Positions 8,200 through 16,620 of a stretch of DNA of 64,000 nt are shown piece after piece. Within the stretch, counting starts at the first letter, position 1. The number at the start of each line of letters is the position of its first letter. The stretch is from Antarctobacter albus. GTDB taxonomy: Bacteria; Pseudomonadota; Alphaproteobacteria; Rhodobacterales; Rhodobacteraceae. A program made the translations under genes and the position numbers. Below the pieces are notes generated by a model. That model was given only the letters and a program-made list of their open reading frames with translations. It was not told the DNA's origin and did not search any database. Location of the stretch: the NCBI RefSeq assembly GCF_900101505.1, contig NZ_FMZI01000003.1, forward strand, positions 124,001-188,000, read 5' to 3'.

Positions 8200-9276
8200 A
8201 TGCTGTATCGCACCGCTGGGCAGTTCAAGACGAGTTACGAGGCAGACCAGGCGTTGTTCCCGGTCAAGCAGGACGCCTTCCTGCTGGGCTTCATCATGGT
8301 GTTGGCCTGGGTGATCTTTCCGCTGACGGCCAGCGAGTTCACCTTTCAGACGCTGCTGATCCCGATCCTGATCTATTCGCTTGCCGCGCTGGGGCTGAAC
8401 ATCCTCACGGGCTACGCCGGGCAGCTGTCGCTGGGCACGGCGGCCTTCATGGGGGTGGGCGCCTATGCCTGCTACAAGATGATCACCATCATGCCGTGGA
8501 TGAACCCGATCATCGCGATCCTGCTGTCGGGTGTCTTCAGCGCGGGCGTCGGCGTGGCCTTCGGCATCCCCAGCCTGCGGATCAAGGGGTTCTACCTGGC
8601 GATCGCGACGCTGGCGGCGCAGTTCTTCCTGGTCTGGCTGTTCGAGAAATGGGCCTGGCTCTACAACTATAATGCCTCGGGCGCGATCCAGGTGCCGAAC
8701 CTCGACATCTTCGGGCTGTATGTGTCCGGCCCGCAGGCGGATTCGATTGTCCAGTATTACCTGGTGCTGTTCATCGTCTGTCTGCTGACCTGGGTTTGCA
8801 TCAACCTCACGCGCGGCAACCTTGGCCGGACGTGGAAGGCGACGCGCGACATGGACATCGCCGCCGAGCTGATCGGCATCAACCTGATGAAATCCAAGCT
8901 GACGGCCTTTGCGATCTCGTCCTACATCGTGGGCGTGGCGGGGGCGCTGTTCGTCTTCATGTGGCGCGGCGCGGCGGAACCCAACCTTTTCGACATTCCG
9001 CTGTCGTTCCGGATCCTGTTCATCGCGATCATCGGCGGGCTGGGGTCGATCCTGGGCAACTACCTGGGTGCGATCCTGATCGTCGGGCTGCCGGTGGTGC
9101 TGAACCTGGTGCCCGAGGCGCTTGGCATCCCGCTGTCGTCCTCGATGGTGGAACACCTGAACTTCATGATCGTGGGCGGGCTGATCGTGTTCTTTCTGAT
9201 CGTCGAGCCGCACGGCCTGGCGCAGCTTTGGCGGCTGCTGCGGGAGAAACTGATCCTCTGGCCATTCCCCTATTGA
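8200..9276 (+). CDS. ABC transporter permease, LivM type
   Basis: Second permease of the HAAT importer, 358 residues with about nine hydrophobic segments. LivM features are the ALGLNILTGYAGQLSLGTAAF segment and the cytoplasmic coupling loop around GRTWKATRDMDIAAELIGIN, which contacts the ATPases. The C-terminus ends shortly after VEPHGLAQLW, as in the family. ATG 8200 follows AGGGGAGG. It pairs with the LivH-type subunit upstream and feeds substrate from the binding protein encoded immediately downstream. Confidence 0.93.
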   Translation: MLYRTAGQFKTSYEADQALFPVKQDAFLLGFIMVLAWVIFPLTASEFTFQTLLIPILIYSLAALGLNILTGYAGQLSLGTAAFMGVGAYACYKMITIMPWMNPIIAILLSGVFSAGVGVAFGIPSLRIKGFYLAIATLAAQFFLVWLFEKWAWLYNYNASGAIQVPNLDIFGLYVSGPQADSIVQYYLVLFIVCLLTWVCINLTRGNLGRTWKATRDMDIAAELIGINLMKSKLTAFAISSYIVGVAGALFVFMWRGAAEPNLFDIPLSFRILFIAIIGGLGSILGNYLGAILIVGLPVVLNLVPEALGIPLSSSMVEHLNFMIVGGLIVFFLIVEPHGLAQLWRLLREKLILWPFPY

Positions 9277-9328
9277 GATGGGTGCAAAGCACCCATCCTA
9301 CGGCCGCGTTCTGCGGCCCAAGAAGAAG
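9277..9328. repeat. double hairpin and AAGAAGAAG element, copy B
   Basis: A perfect 9-bp stem, GATGGGTGC-AAA-GCACCCATC (9277-9297), is followed by GGCCGC-GTTCT-GCGGCC (9302-9318) and CAAGAAGAAG (9319-9328). It lies between the LivM-type gene and the binding-protein gene. It shares the hairpin-plus-AAGAAGAAG layout with other intergenic copies but lacks the GTATTT box. It may also modulate mRNA levels across the operon. Confidence 0.5.
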
Positions 9329-9372
9329 ACCAAGACGCAATACCCAATGAGACATTCCAAGGGAGGAAAGAC

Positions 9373-10668
9373 ATGAAACACTTTACCAGACTGGCCCTTG
9401 CCGGCGCTTTGGCGGCGGCAACCGCCGGGGCCTCGATGGCGCAGGAGCTTTACGCGCCGAACCTTGCATACCGGACCGGCCCCTTTGCCGCGACGGGCAT
9501 CCCGCTGATGAACGGGCAGGCCGACTACATGACCCTGCTGAACGAACGCGATGGCGGTATCGGCGGGGCCAAGATCGACTTCGAGGAATGCGAAACCGGC
9601 TATTCCACGGAAAAGGGTGTGGAATGCTATGAAAAGACCAAGGGTAAGGCCATCGTGACCCAGCCCTGGTCGACCGGGATCACCCTGCAGGTGCTGCCCA
9701 AGACCAACGTCGACGCGATCCCGATCCTGGCGCCGGGCTATGGCTTCAGCCCGATGATGGACGGCAAGACCTTCCAGTGGGCGTTCAACACGCCGGCGGG
9801 CTACTGGGATGCCGCTGACATGATCATCCAGTATCTGGAAAGCCAGGGCAGCCTGAACGGCAAGAAAATTGCCTTCCTGCACCTCGATCACCCCTACGGC
9901 AAGGAGCCGATCCCGGTTCTGGAGCAACTGGCCGCGGAAAAGGGCTTTGAGCTGAGCCCGATCCCGGTGGGCCTGAAGGAAATGCAGAACCAGTCGGCCC
10001 AGTGGCTGCAGATCCGGCGCATGCGTCCCGACTATGTCGTGATGTGGGGCTGGGGCGCGATGAACGCCGGCGCCATCACAGAAGCGGTGAAGACCAAATT
10101 CCCGATGGAGAACTTCCTGGGTGTCTGGTGGTCCGGTCATGATGCCGATCTTGCTATCGCCGGCGCGGACGCCAAGGGCTACAAGTCGATCAGCTGGTCC
10201 TTCCCGAAAATGGATGCGCCGGTCATGAAGGACATCCAGTCGATGGTCATCGACAAGGGCATGTCCAAGACCGACGAGACCGAGATGAAAGGCGTGTTCT
10301 ACTCGCGCGGTATCGTGATCTCGGCGATTCTGGCCGAGGGGATCCGCGCGGCTCAGGCCGAGTATGGCACCGCCGAGATCAACGCGGAACAGCTGCGCTG
10401 GGGTCTTGAACACATCGACATGACCGAAGAGCGCATCGCAGAACTGGGACTGGACGGCATGGTGCCGCCCTTCAAGACCTCCTGTGCCAACCACACCGGC
10501 CATTCGGGCGGCTGGATGCTGGAATGGGACGGCGAGAAGTTCGTCAAGGTCTCGGATCTGCTGACGCCGAACGTGGCAGGCTACCAGGCGCTGGCAGAGG
10601 AAAAGGCGAAGGAATACGCCGATGCCAACGCTCCCTGGCCGGTGAACGAAGGCTGTGACGCGATGTGA
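9373..10668 (+). CDS. ABC transporter substrate-binding protein, Liv/AmiC type
   Basis: Periplasmic binding protein of the importer, 431 residues. A clear Sec signal peptide (residues 1-23, cleavage after SMA) precedes the mature chain. The fold family is indicated by the early substrate-loop sequence NLAYRTGPFAATGIPLMNG and the hinge segments around KIAFLHLDHPYGKE and LGVWWSGHDAD. AGGGAGGAAAG precedes the ATG. Placement between the permease and the LivF-type ATPase is standard. The flanking hairpins (9277-9318 and 10677-10708) may help set its high expression relative to the membrane subunits. Confidence 0.93.
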   Translation: MKHFTRLALAGALAAATAGASMAQELYAPNLAYRTGPFAATGIPLMNGQADYMTLLNERDGGIGGAKIDFEECETGYSTEKGVECYEKTKGKAIVTQPWSTGITLQVLPKTNVDAIPILAPGYGFSPMMDGKTFQWAFNTPAGYWDAADMIIQYLESQGSLNGKKIAFLHLDHPYGKEPIPVLEQLAAEKGFELSPIPVGLKEMQNQSAQWLQIRRMRPDYVVMWGWGAMNAGAITEAVKTKFPMENFLGVWWSGHDADLAIAGADAKGYKSISWSFPKMDAPVMKDIQSMVIDKGMSKTDETEMKGVFYSRGIVISAILAEGIRAAQAEYGTAEINAEQLRWGLEHIDMTEERIAELGLDGMVPPFKTSCANHTGHSGGWMLEWDGEKFVKVSDLLTPNVAGYQALAEEKAKEYADANAPWPVNEGCDAM

Positions 10669-10676
10669 TCGCGACA

Positions 10677-10740
10677 GGCCCCGGCGGAGCACCCGCCTCG
10701 CCGGGGCCGATTTTCGAATATTTTCAGAGAGAAGAAGCAG
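10677..10740 (+). terminator. intra-operon hairpin/attenuator with repeat box, copy C
   Basis: A perfect 10-bp stem, GGCCCCGGCG / CGCCGGGGCC (10677-10686 and 10699-10708), with a 12-base loop is followed by TTTT and then ATATTTTCAGAGAGAAGAAG. It lies just after the binding-protein stop and before the LivF-type gene. It could act as a partial terminator or an mRNA 3' stabiliser, giving more binding protein than ATPase. The tail matches the window-wide intergenic box. Confidence 0.55.
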
Positions 10741-10781
10741 CAGGGGCGGCACCGGGCCGACCCAAAGCGCGAGGTGAGACG

Positions 10782-11606
10782 ATGCTGGATGCGGGACGGA
10801 CGGACGAGGCCCTGCTCGAGGTCAACAACATCGAGGTGATCTACAACCACGTGATCCTCGTGCTGAAGGGCGTCAGCCTGACCGTGAACAAGGGCGGGAT
10901 CACCGCGCTTCTGGGCGGCAACGGCGCGGGCAAGACCACGACGCTGAAGGCGATTTCCAATCTTCTGCACTCGGAACGCGGCGAGGTGACCAAGGGCTCC
11001 ATCGTCTACAAGGGCGAGCGGGTGCAGGACCTTGACCCGGCGGCGCTGGTGAAACGCGGCGTGATCCAGGTGATGGAAGGCCGCCATTGTTTCGAGCACC
11101 TGACCGTCGAGGAAAACCTGATGACGGGTGCCTATACGCGCAAGGACGGCAAGGCGGCCGTCGAGGCGGACCTAGAGATGGTCTATTCCTATTTCCCGCG
11201 CCTGAAGGAGCGCCGCCGCAGCCAGGCTGGCTATACCTCGGGAGGGGAACAGCAGATGACGGCGATCGGGCGGGCGCTGATGTCGCGGCCTGAAACGATC
11301 CTGCTGGATGAACCCAGCATGGGGCTGGCGCCGCAGCTGGTGGAACAGATCTTCGAGATCGTGAAATCGGTGAACGAGAACGAGGGCGTAAGTTTCCTGC
11401 TGGCCGAGCAGAACACCAACGTGGCGCTGAAATACGCCCATTCCGGCTATATCCTGGAAAACGGGCGCGTCGTGATGGACGGACCCGCCGCCGAGCTGCG
11501 GGAAAACCCCGACGTCAAGGAATTCTACCTGGGGATGTCGGACGAAGGGCGCAAATCCTTCCGCGATGTGCGGTCCTACCGGCGCCGCAAGCGGTGGCTG
11601 GCCTGA
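10782..11606 (+). CDS. ABC transporter ATP-binding protein, LivF type
   Basis: Second ATPase of the HAAT importer, 274 residues. Walker A is GGNGAGKTTT, the signature is TSGGEQQMTAIGRALM, Walker B is TILLDEPSMGLAP, and the switch residue lies in LAEQNTNVALK (Gln form, usual for LivF). The open frame extends upstream, but ATG 10782 with GAGGTGAG before it begins at the expected residue and avoids the hairpin element. The C-terminal tail (about 245-274) is slightly longer and more basic than in many LivF proteins (SYRRRKRWLA). Confidence 0.93.
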   Translation: MLDAGRTDEALLEVNNIEVIYNHVILVLKGVSLTVNKGGITALLGGNGAGKTTTLKAISNLLHSERGEVTKGSIVYKGERVQDLDPAALVKRGVIQVMEGRHCFEHLTVEENLMTGAYTRKDGKAAVEADLEMVYSYFPRLKERRRSQAGYTSGGEQQMTAIGRALMSRPETILLDEPSMGLAPQLVEQIFEIVKSVNENEGVSFLLAEQNTNVALKYAHSGYILENGRVVMDGPAAELRENPDVKEFYLGMSDEGRKSFRDVRSYRRRKRWLA

Positions 11607-11668
11607 GTCGCTGCCGATACGGCCCCGATTGCCGGCGCGAAGGCCGGTCCTTCCAGAGGAGTGATGCA

Positions 11669-12085
11669 ATGATCCGTTCTGTCCCGCCCTGTCTTGCGTT
11701 TGCTGGCGCCGCCATGCTGGCCTCTGCGGCGCTGCTGGGCGCGACGCCCGTGCAGGCCAGCGACCTGGTGGTGCATGAGGTGCTGTCGGAACAACCGCTC
11801 TCGGATGCGCCGGACATGAAGGTGGTCATCAGCCAAATGACGATCAAGCCGGACGGTATGATCGAGCGCCATGCCCATCCCGGCGACATGCATGCGGTCG
11901 TTCTGCGCGGCGGGCGCATCGAGGGGCCGGACGGCGCCGAACAGGTGCTGGCCGAGGGGACCGTGATCTTTGTGTCCGCAGGGGATGCACATGGCCCGCT
12001 GCGCAACCTGGGCGACAGCGATATCGAACTGATGGTGACCTATGTGGTCAACGTCCTGGAACCCTTTTCCTGGCCGGTCGAGTGA
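11669..12085 (+). CDS. secreted cupin-domain protein
   Basis: Small single-domain cupin, 138 residues. The first 28 residues form a signal peptide ending near VQASD, so the protein is probably periplasmic. The cupin metal site is seen in motif 1, with His in ERHAHPGDMHAVVLRGG, and motif 2, with GDAHGPLRN. The pattern HxH...H...H would bind one divalent metal. It follows the LivF-type gene by about 60 bases on the same strand and is likely part of the operon. The substrate is unknown; it could act on, or sense, the molecule carried by the importer. Confidence 0.8.
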   Translation: MIRSVPPCLAFAGAAMLASAALLGATPVQASDLVVHEVLSEQPLSDAPDMKVVISQMTIKPDGMIERHAHPGDMHAVVLRGGRIEGPDGAEQVLAEGTVIFVSAGDAHGPLRNLGDSDIELMVTYVVNVLEPFSWPVE

Positions 12086-12133
12086 CGTGATGGCACGGGA
12101 TGCGGCATACCGGAACGCTGGGCGAGGGAAACA

Positions 12134-13003
12134 CTACCCGCGCCCCTGCGAAGCCACGGCGTCCTGCGTCGTGGGCCGGGCGGATCGATAGCCATGTTTC
12201 GCGCGCATGTCCTCGATCCGGGCCAGCGCCTCGGCGCGCGTGTTGCGGATGTTGGGACGAAAGTCCTGGCTTTCGGCGCGCAGCCGGATGTCGGCCTCAG
12301 TCTCGGAGCCCGGCGCATAGCGCACCGTCCCCAGCGAATGATCCAGGTTCAGCTTCTTGCCCCGGTGCGCGTATTGCACCCAGGCGGCGGGCAGGATCTG
12401 CGTGCCCTCGTAGTTGATCAGGAAGAACCACCTGTCACGCCCGCTGTCGGCGATGCGGCTTTCGATGTGGTCGTAGAAATCGTTGACGTCGCGGGAATGA
12501 TTGAAGGTGAACCAGGAAAAATCCACCTCCATGATGCCGGCTTCCTCGTCGAAGGCGATCCGGTGAAAGAAATCCTGCGGAGTGTAGTTCGGATCGTGCT
12601 GCACATGGGCGCGGCGGCGGGAAGGCATCTGGCCGAGCCGGATCAGCGCATCGGCGCGGTTGGTGAACAGGTTGGGATCAAAGGCCTCGGTCCGTGCGGC
12701 GCGTTCGATCTGGGCGGCGGTCTCCGGCGAGGCGTCGAAGCGCACCGATCCCATCGAGTGTGCCATGTTCAGCGCCCGACCGCGACGGGCGTAGGCTACC
12801 CAGGCCGTGCTGTCGATGCGTGTTCCGTTGAGATTGATCAGGAAGAACCACAGCTCTTCGCCGGTGTCCGCGATGCGGGCCTCGATCCGGTCGTAGAAGC
12901 GGTTCACCGTGGCCGAGTTGTCGAAGTCGAAGCCGGAGAAATCGACCTCCATCACCTGGCGGACGTCGTCGAACCGGATGCGGGCATCAATATCGTCGTG
13001 CAT
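12134..13003 (-). CDS. tandem-duplicated domain protein, unknown function
   Basis: Unrecognised 289-residue protein made of two copies of one domain (about residues 5-126 and 145-266). The halves align with no gap at an offset of exactly 140 residues: 44 of 73 positions are identical between 18-90 and 158-230 by hand count. Shared blocks include MEVDFS, FYDxIExRIADxG, WFFLIN, GTxI, AWVxYAxRG and HSxGxVR. The duplication is visible in DNA too (TTGATCAGGAAGAACCAC at 12414 and again 420 bases on). No signal peptide or membrane helix. It is convergent with the cupin and divergent from the ligase gene. The small alpha/beta pattern faintly recalls STAS-like folds, a weak guess. Confidence 0.85.
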   Translation of the reverse strand: MHDDIDARIRFDDVRQVMEVDFSGFDFDNSATVNRFYDRIEARIADTGEELWFFLINLNGTRIDSTAWVAYARRGRALNMAHSMGSVRFDASPETAAQIERAARTEAFDPNLFTNRADALIRLGQMPSRRRAHVQHDPNYTPQDFFHRIAFDEEAGIMEVDFSWFTFNHSRDVNDFYDHIESRIADSGRDRWFFLINYEGTQILPAAWVQYAHRGKKLNLDHSLGTVRYAPGSETEADIRLRAESQDFRPNIRNTRAEALARIEDMRAKHGYRSARPTTQDAVASQGRG

Positions 13004-13209
13004 CTCGGGGCCTCCTCTCCCTTTGACTGGGCAGACCCTAGGGGCAGTGGCCGGGGGGCACCTTGTTCCAGATCAATTTGCTTGCCGGCACAACAGAGCC
13101 GCGGCGTGAACACAAGACGGGACCGGCGCGTCCGGCCGGGACCGGGGATGACGGGGACGCGGGGCAGGGCCGCCTGCGCCCGTACGACGGACTTTCGAAG
13201 GAGAGCGTG

Positions 13210-14382
13210 ATGAGCACCTATTTCGACGAGCTGGAGACGCGCAGCCGCGATGCGCGCGAGGCGGCACAGCTGGAGGCGCTGAACGTACAGTTGGCCAGGC
13301 AGGGGATCGACCCGCTGGAAGACCTGTCGGGCCTGTCCGCTCTGCCGGTGCTGCGCAAGGCCGACCTGGTTGCGAAACAGGCGGCGGAACCGCCCTTTGG
13401 CGGGTTGCCGGTGTCGAACCTGGCGCATGTCTTTCAAAGCCCGGGACCGATCTACGAGCCGGGTGGACTCAGCCACGACTGGTGGCGCATGGGCCGTTTC
13501 CTGAATGCCTGCGGGATCGGGCGGGGCGACATCGTGCAAAACTGTTTCGGCTATCACCTGACCCCGGCGGGAATGATCTTTGAGTCCGGTGCGCGGGCGG
13601 TGGGGGCTGCCGTGCTGCCCGCCGGGACGGGCCAGACTGAACTGCAGGCGCGGGCGGCCCGGGACATCGGGGTGACGGCCTACGCGGGGACGCCGGATTA
13701 TCTCAAGATGATTATGGAAAAGGCCGACGAGATGGGGCTGGAACTGGGCATCACGCGGGCGGCGGTCGGGGGCGGCGCGCTCTTTCCCTCGTTGCGTCAG
13801 TATTATGCGGATCGCGGCATCCAGTGCCTGCAATGCTACGCCACGGCGGACCTGGGCAATGTCGCATACGAAAGCCCCGAGATGGAAGGCATGATCCTCG
13901 ATGAACATGTGATCGTCGAGCTGGTCACGCCGGGCACGGGTGACCCGGTTCCCGAGGGCGAGGTGGGCGAGATCGTGGTGACGACGCTGAACCCCGACTA
14001 TCCGCTGATCCGCTTTGCCACCGGTGACCTGAGCGCCGTGCTGCCGGGGGAAAGCCCCTGCGGCCGGACCAACACCCGGATCAAGGGCTGGATGGGCCGC
14101 GCCGACCAGACGACCAAGATCAAGGGCATGTTCGTGCGCCCCGAACAGGTGGCGCAACTGGTGGCCAAACACGCAGAGATCGCGCGCGCCCGCGTCGTGG
14201 CCAGTCGCGAAGGCGAGATGGACGTGATGACGGTCCGGATCGAGGCGGAAGGCGGCGATGCCGCGACCTACGAAGGGACCGTGGCCGAGGTGTTGAAGCT
14301 GAAGGGCAAGGTCGAACTGGTCGCCCCCGGGGCACTGCCACGCGACGGGTTGGTGATCGAGGACCAGCGCAGCTACGACTGA
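13210..14382 (+). CDS. phenylacetate-CoA-ligase-like protein with altered P-loop
   Basis: PaaK-family adenylate-forming enzyme, 390 residues, slightly short for the family (about 430). Recognisable parts are YATADLG (adenine-binding loop), RFATGDLS and the C-terminal GRADQTTKIKGMFVRPEQV hinge. The usual Ser/Thr/Gly-rich ATP loop (SSGTTGKPT) is replaced at the equivalent position by QSPGPIYEPGG, so ATP handling may differ. ATG 13210 follows AAGGAG. It lies downstream of the importer operon, separated by the antisense duplicated-domain gene, and could provide the second CoA-ligase step or a variant acyl transfer. Confidence 0.8.
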   Translation: MSTYFDELETRSRDAREAAQLEALNVQLARQGIDPLEDLSGLSALPVLRKADLVAKQAAEPPFGGLPVSNLAHVFQSPGPIYEPGGLSHDWWRMGRFLNACGIGRGDIVQNCFGYHLTPAGMIFESGARAVGAAVLPAGTGQTELQARAARDIGVTAYAGTPDYLKMIMEKADEMGLELGITRAAVGGGALFPSLRQYYADRGIQCLQCYATADLGNVAYESPEMEGMILDEHVIVELVTPGTGDPVPEGEVGEIVVTTLNPDYPLIRFATGDLSAVLPGESPCGRTNTRIKGWMGRADQTTKIKGMFVRPEQVAQLVAKHAEIARARVVASREGEMDVMTVRIEAEGGDAATYEGTVAEVLKLKGKVELVAPGALPRDGLVIEDQRSYD

Positions 14383-14389
14383 GCGGGGA

Positions 14390-14449
14390 GGGGGCTCTGC
14401 CCCCGTCCCTGCGGGACTCCCCCGAGGTATTTTGAAAAACCAAAGAAAC
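14390..14449 (+). repeat. composite intergenic repeat, copy D (full form)
   Basis: Hairpin 1, GGGGGC-TCT-GCCCCC (14390-14404), abuts hairpin 2, GTCCC-TGC-GGGAC (14405-14417). These are followed by GAGGTATTTT and, after a short gap, CCAAAGAAAC (to 14449). The order, the TGC loop and the box match the copy at 37367-37431, where hairpin 2 has different but still paired bases. It may serve as a terminator for the ligase gene. Confidence 0.65.
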
Positions 14450-14597
14450 AGGGGCGCGCCGGCCCGTTTTCGCGTCCGTAGGGACGGTGCAGGGATGACT
14501 TGGGCGAAAGGCCGCCCATTTTCCCCGGAGGTGACGCTTGTCCTGTGGCGGGCAGGCGGTAGGCTTGTCCGGTAACAGACGACCGGGAGGACCTCTC

Positions 14598-16286
14598 ATG
14601 CGGATATTCGCCCTTGCCCTGGCGGGCGCGATCCTGGGCGCGACGGGCGCGCAGGCGACCGGCGACGCGCTGGTGATCGGCAACAGCCGCTACACCGCTG
14701 TCCAGACGCTGTTCGGGGCGCAACGTGTGACCGTGGCGGCCGATGCCCTGCGCGAAAAGGGATTTGACGTGTCGCTGGCGCAGGACGCGGATGCCGCCGG
14801 CATGCGCCGCGCCTTCGCCGAGTTCGCAGCGATGCTGGACGATGATGGCGGGCCCGTGGTGATCCTGCTCTCGGGCGCATTCGTGCATGGGGTCGGGGGC
14901 AGCTACCTGGTCCCGGTCACCGGGTCGGGGCGGATCGACGAGGCCGAGGTGCTGGTCCAGGGTTTTCCGCTGGACGCGGCCCTGTCGATCCTGTCAGCCT
15001 ACCAGGGACGGGCCTTCCTGGTCCTGGGGGAGACCCCGACCGATCCCGACCTGGGCCTGTTCCTGTCCGAGGGGCTGGGTGAACTGGACATCCCGCAGGG
15101 GGTGACGGTGATTCGCGGACCGGCGGTGGACGTCGCGCGCTATGCGGCACGTGACCTGGCCCGCACCGGACGCTTCGTGTTGCGCGCGGCGCTGGACTAT
15201 GAACTGGAGGTCGAGGGTTACGCGCCGCATACGCAGGTGATCGTGCGCGCCGAGGATGTGACCGGGCCCCGTGATCCGTCGGAACCTGGACGACCCGACC
15301 CTGCGGCCTTTACGCGGGCGGCGGATGAGGCGGCCTGGCGGCTGGCCCAGGAGGCGGATTCGCCCGACGGCTATCGCGCCTACCTTGACGGATTTCCGGA
15401 CGGGCAGAATGCCAATGCTGCGCGGCAGCGCCTGAATGCGCTGAATTCCGAGCCCTTCTACCGCGAGCGCCGCGCCGAAGAGGCGCTGGAGCTGACACGA
15501 GAGCAACGGCGGGGCATCCAGAGGGCCTTGTCGATCCTTGGGTATGACACGCGCGGCATCGACGGCATCTTTGGCGACGGAACCCGGGGGGCGATCCGGC
15601 GCTGGCAGGAGGATTCGGGCCTGCGCGTGACCAGCTATCTCAGCCGGGACCAGATCGTGCGGCTGCAGGATCAATCGGCCCGGCGTGCGGCAGAACTGGA
15701 ACGCGAAGCAGAAGAACGGCGGCTGGAGCGGGAACGCGAAGAGCGGGCCTATTGGCGGCAGGTCGAACGACGGGGCGAAGAAGCCGGGTTCCGGGACTAC
15801 CTGCAGAAGTATCCCGAAGGCCAGTTCGCCGAAGAGGCCCGCCGCGTGCTGCAGGAGATCGACGACCGCCGCGCGGAACAGGCCGCCGGTCAGGACAGGC
15901 GCGACTGGGCCAAGGCGGCACAGGCCAACACGACAAGCGCCTACCGGACCTATTTGCAGGACTGGCCCAACGGCGCCTTCCGCGCCGAGGCGCAGCAGCG
16001 AATCGCCCTTTTGGAACACGATGCCTCCAAGGTGCGCGACGCGGTGGCGGCACGGCAGGAAGAGCAGGCGATGAACCTGAACTTCGTGGCCCGCCAGCTG
16101 GCCGAACGGAGGCTGGATCAGCTGGGCCTCAAACCGGGCAAGGTGGACGGCCGATTCGACGAGAACACGCGGGCGGCCATACGCCGATACCAGGATTCGC
16201 GCGGGCTGCGTGTGTCGGGCTATCTCGACGAGCAGACGGTGGTGCGGCTCTTGGCAGATGGAATCATCGGGCTGGACCGGGACTGA
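14598..16286 (+). CDS. secreted pseudo-caspase with two peptidoglycan-binding domains
   Basis: A 562-residue exported protein. After a signal peptide (1-20) comes a C14 caspase-like domain starting DALVIGNSRY. The catalytic His region reads LSGAFVHGVGGSYLVPV, with Ala at the His position of the usual SGHG motif. The Cys region reads LVLGETPTDP instead of LDACRxNP, so both catalytic residues appear lost. Then follow repeats of a YLxxxPxG...A motif (three copies), a charged coiled coil (about 375-435), and two PG_binding_1 domains (about 295-355 and 495-555). ATG 14598 follows GGGAGG. Likely a periplasmic cell-wall-associated scaffold; function unproven. Confidence 0.85.
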   Translation: MRIFALALAGAILGATGAQATGDALVIGNSRYTAVQTLFGAQRVTVAADALREKGFDVSLAQDADAAGMRRAFAEFAAMLDDDGGPVVILLSGAFVHGVGGSYLVPVTGSGRIDEAEVLVQGFPLDAALSILSAYQGRAFLVLGETPTDPDLGLFLSEGLGELDIPQGVTVIRGPAVDVARYAARDLARTGRFVLRAALDYELEVEGYAPHTQVIVRAEDVTGPRDPSEPGRPDPAAFTRAADEAAWRLAQEADSPDGYRAYLDGFPDGQNANAARQRLNALNSEPFYRERRAEEALELTREQRRGIQRALSILGYDTRGIDGIFGDGTRGAIRRWQEDSGLRVTSYLSRDQIVRLQDQSARRAAELEREAEERRLEREREERAYWRQVERRGEEAGFRDYLQKYPEGQFAEEARRVLQEIDDRRAEQAAGQDRRDWAKAAQANTTSAYRTYLQDWPNGAFRAEAQQRIALLEHDASKVRDAVAARQEEQAMNLNFVARQLAERRLDQLGLKPGKVDGRFDENTRAAIRRYQDSRGLRVSGYLDEQTVVRLLADGIIGLDRD

Positions 16287-16321
16287 TCCGGTCTGGCCCA
16301 GAAATGGGGCACCTGCCCAAA

Positions 16322-16357
16322 GAAAAACCCCCGCGGCGGATGCCGGCGGGGGTTATT
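16322..16357. terminator. bidirectional rho-independent terminator
   Basis: Perfect 9-bp outer stem, AACCCCCGC (16326-16334) with GCGGGGGTT (16346-16354), and an inner GGC/GCC pair. It is flanked by AAAAA on the left, which is a U-run for the minus strand, and TTATT on the right. It ends rpmJ on the minus strand and probably also the convergent pseudo-caspase gene. Confidence 0.85.
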
Positions 16358-16395
16358 CGGATCGGGCCAGAGGCCCCAAGGCATAAAGCCGGGGT

Positions 16396-16521
16396 TCAGC
16401 CCTGGCGTGCCTTGAATTTCCGCTGCGTCTTGTTGATCACATAGACGCGGCCCTTGCGGCGCACAACGCGGCAGTCGCGGTGGCGCTTCTTGAGCGAGCG
16501 GAGCGAGTTTACGACCTTCAT
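16396..16521 (-). CDS. rpmJ: 50S ribosomal protein L36, zinc-less form
   Basis: Ribosomal protein L36, 41 residues beginning [14 protein letters not shown] and ending KFKARQG, typical of the alphaproteobacterial long form. Only one cysteine (HRDC) remains of the usual four-ligand zinc ribbon, so this is the C-minus, zinc-independent version. ATG 16521 has AGGAGA upstream on the minus strand. It is a monocistronic gene with its own strong terminator at 16322-16357. tRNA-Val lies upstream on the same strand about 100 bases away. Confidence 0.95.
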   Translation of the reverse strand: MKVVNSLRSLKKRHRDCRVVRRKGRVYVINKTQRKFKARQG

Positions 16522-16620
16522 GGTCTTCTCCTGTCGTCGCGGCGCGCGAGCGCCATTGGTTGCGGCCAATACCCGACGCACCGAGAGGCATGCCTCCCGG
16601 GGTGCCGGGCGATGAATTCA

